DNA from: Mastigias papua
Lineage: Eukaryota; Cnidaria; Scyphozoa; Rhizostomeae; Mastigiidae
Direction: 5' to 3'
DNA: 64,000 nucleotides
NCBI GenBank assembly: GCA_964019165.1
Contig: OZ025270.1
Coordinates: 9,404,450 to 9,468,449 of the forward strand
Part shown: one piece after another, positions 63,000-64,000 of the stretch
Layout: each line of letters starts with the position of its first letter
Numbering within the stretch: the first letter of the stretch is position 1
Translations under genes and position numbers: made by a program
The notes under the pieces: model-generated
What the model was told of the DNA's origin: nothing
Databases searched by the model: none
The model's input: the letters and a program-made list of their open reading frames with translations, nothing else

Positions 63000-64000
63000 T
63001 CTTCCAGGCCAACCATCACTGAAATATTTATCCAATGGGAACGCGTATGTCACTTTCTATTTTTCGTAACGATGTTTATCTCTTTATTGTAGTAAATGCA
63101 CATTGCTTAAAAGTAGGAACACGCACGTCCTATCTCTAGGATGGATCCCCTGTTTTGCACGAATTGCACCGTTTGATACTGTCACCAGGATTAATTTGCT
63201 TTAAATAATAATAATAATTGCAAATACTGCTTGGGCTGGCAAACGAATAGTTAGCGCAGTAATCTAATGTGCAGTACCAATGTTTGAGAATGAAGGCGAC
63301 TAGGAAAGGAACTTGCCTCCCTACTTCACTATGCCGACGGCCAGGGATAAATGTCCTATCTAACAAGTACACTCAAATGTACGGAATCGTACATGGGACT
63401 AAAGTTTGCTTTTACTGCTTAGTTGTTACGGAAATTTTCATGCGATATGCCATTTCGTGTTTTCTACTGCCAGCGCTGTAATTTATCCCAGAAAATATTT
63501 GGGCATCATTGATGATAACATCGAATGCTACGTTTTCATTAAAATTTCAATTACTGACGACGCTCCTATTTCATTTTCGTAGAGTGCACCCTATTTCACC
63601 TTGGTATCTCATACGATAAATGCAATATGACCGTTAACTGCATTCGCTAGAATGAAATTCCAATTCATAGGAATCTTGGGCTGGCCAAGTGATACAATTA
63701 GAGACTTTACAGGGAAAGTTTTGCCAATAATAGCACAGACTCGGGAGAATAGCAAAGAGCTGGTAGATACAGAAATGATTAATTGTTTTTGGCGAAGTAC
63801 CGAGGCAAAGGTTACAGATTTCAAGCGACTGATAACCAAATAAATGCGTTGTGTGGCTAAGGTGGTTATGAAAACCAAGGCCATGAACACGTAAGCCAAT
63901 TCTTCTTGGTTCTTTTTAAAAACAACCCACTCTAAGCAGTGACATGCTGTATGGTATACTCCGTCCTGTTTTCCTCGTCATTCTTACAAGAGTCTTTGTT
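63000..64000. other. Downstream intergenic stretch
   Basis: 63280-63405 is the dispersed repeat shared with ~5395-5535. The open frames at 63609-63899 on either strand carry no recognisable signature. Confidence 0.35.

Overview
This is animal nuclear DNA, AT-rich and dominated by introns, most likely from a non-vertebrate (probably marine) metazoan. The reasons are GT-AG introns with metazoan exon phases, many decayed non-LTR and Penelope-like retroelements, MITEs, very long (TA)n tracts, and no compact gene array. I cannot name the species.

The window is essentially the 3' part of one plus-strand gene. Seven exons (899-1001, 1581-1750, 46765-46857, 50884-50964, 59217-59456, 59831-59906, 61655-61728) join in frame at canonical splice sites. 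They encode the last 278 residues of the 26S proteasome base subunit Rpn2/PSMD1, including the C-terminal tail that docks Rpn13. Upstream exons lie outside the window. One intron is about 45 kb (1751-46764) and holds most of the window.

Inside that intron, 27533-28174 is an intact, intronless ORF on the same strand for a small RGS-domain protein (a G-alpha GTPase accelerator) with a myristoylation-type N-terminus. The intron also carries a 5'-truncated Penelope-like element (2985-4733, minus) with RT and GIY-YIG coding and a hammerhead-ribozyme-like motif, and a near-perfect head-to-head palindrome of two further Penelope 3' ends (8711-9880). Around these lie long (TA)n tracts, an unidentified Lys/Glu-rich ORF (7674-8390), an RT-like fragment (10054-10562), several LINE 3' ends, a PD-(D/E)XK-like retroelement tail (38421-38690), a 22-bp minisatellite (29868-30262) and many MITEs.

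The next intron (46858-50883) contains the most interesting mobile element: about 2.64 kb (47468-50110) bounded by ~379-bp inverted repeats with roughly 95% arm identity. It carries a minus-strand gene for a C-x2-C / H-x3-C protein, broken by one in-frame stop and cut short at the inverted repeat. The 8.2-kb intron after it holds LINE remnants, a pogo-like MITE and a ~265-bp inverted repeat. Downstream of the PSMD1 stop I see only a tRNA-like SINE head and a short dispersed repeat.

Nothing suggests an operon or co-regulated cluster. Only PSMD1 and the RGS ORF look like functional host genes; nearly all else is mobile-element debris.
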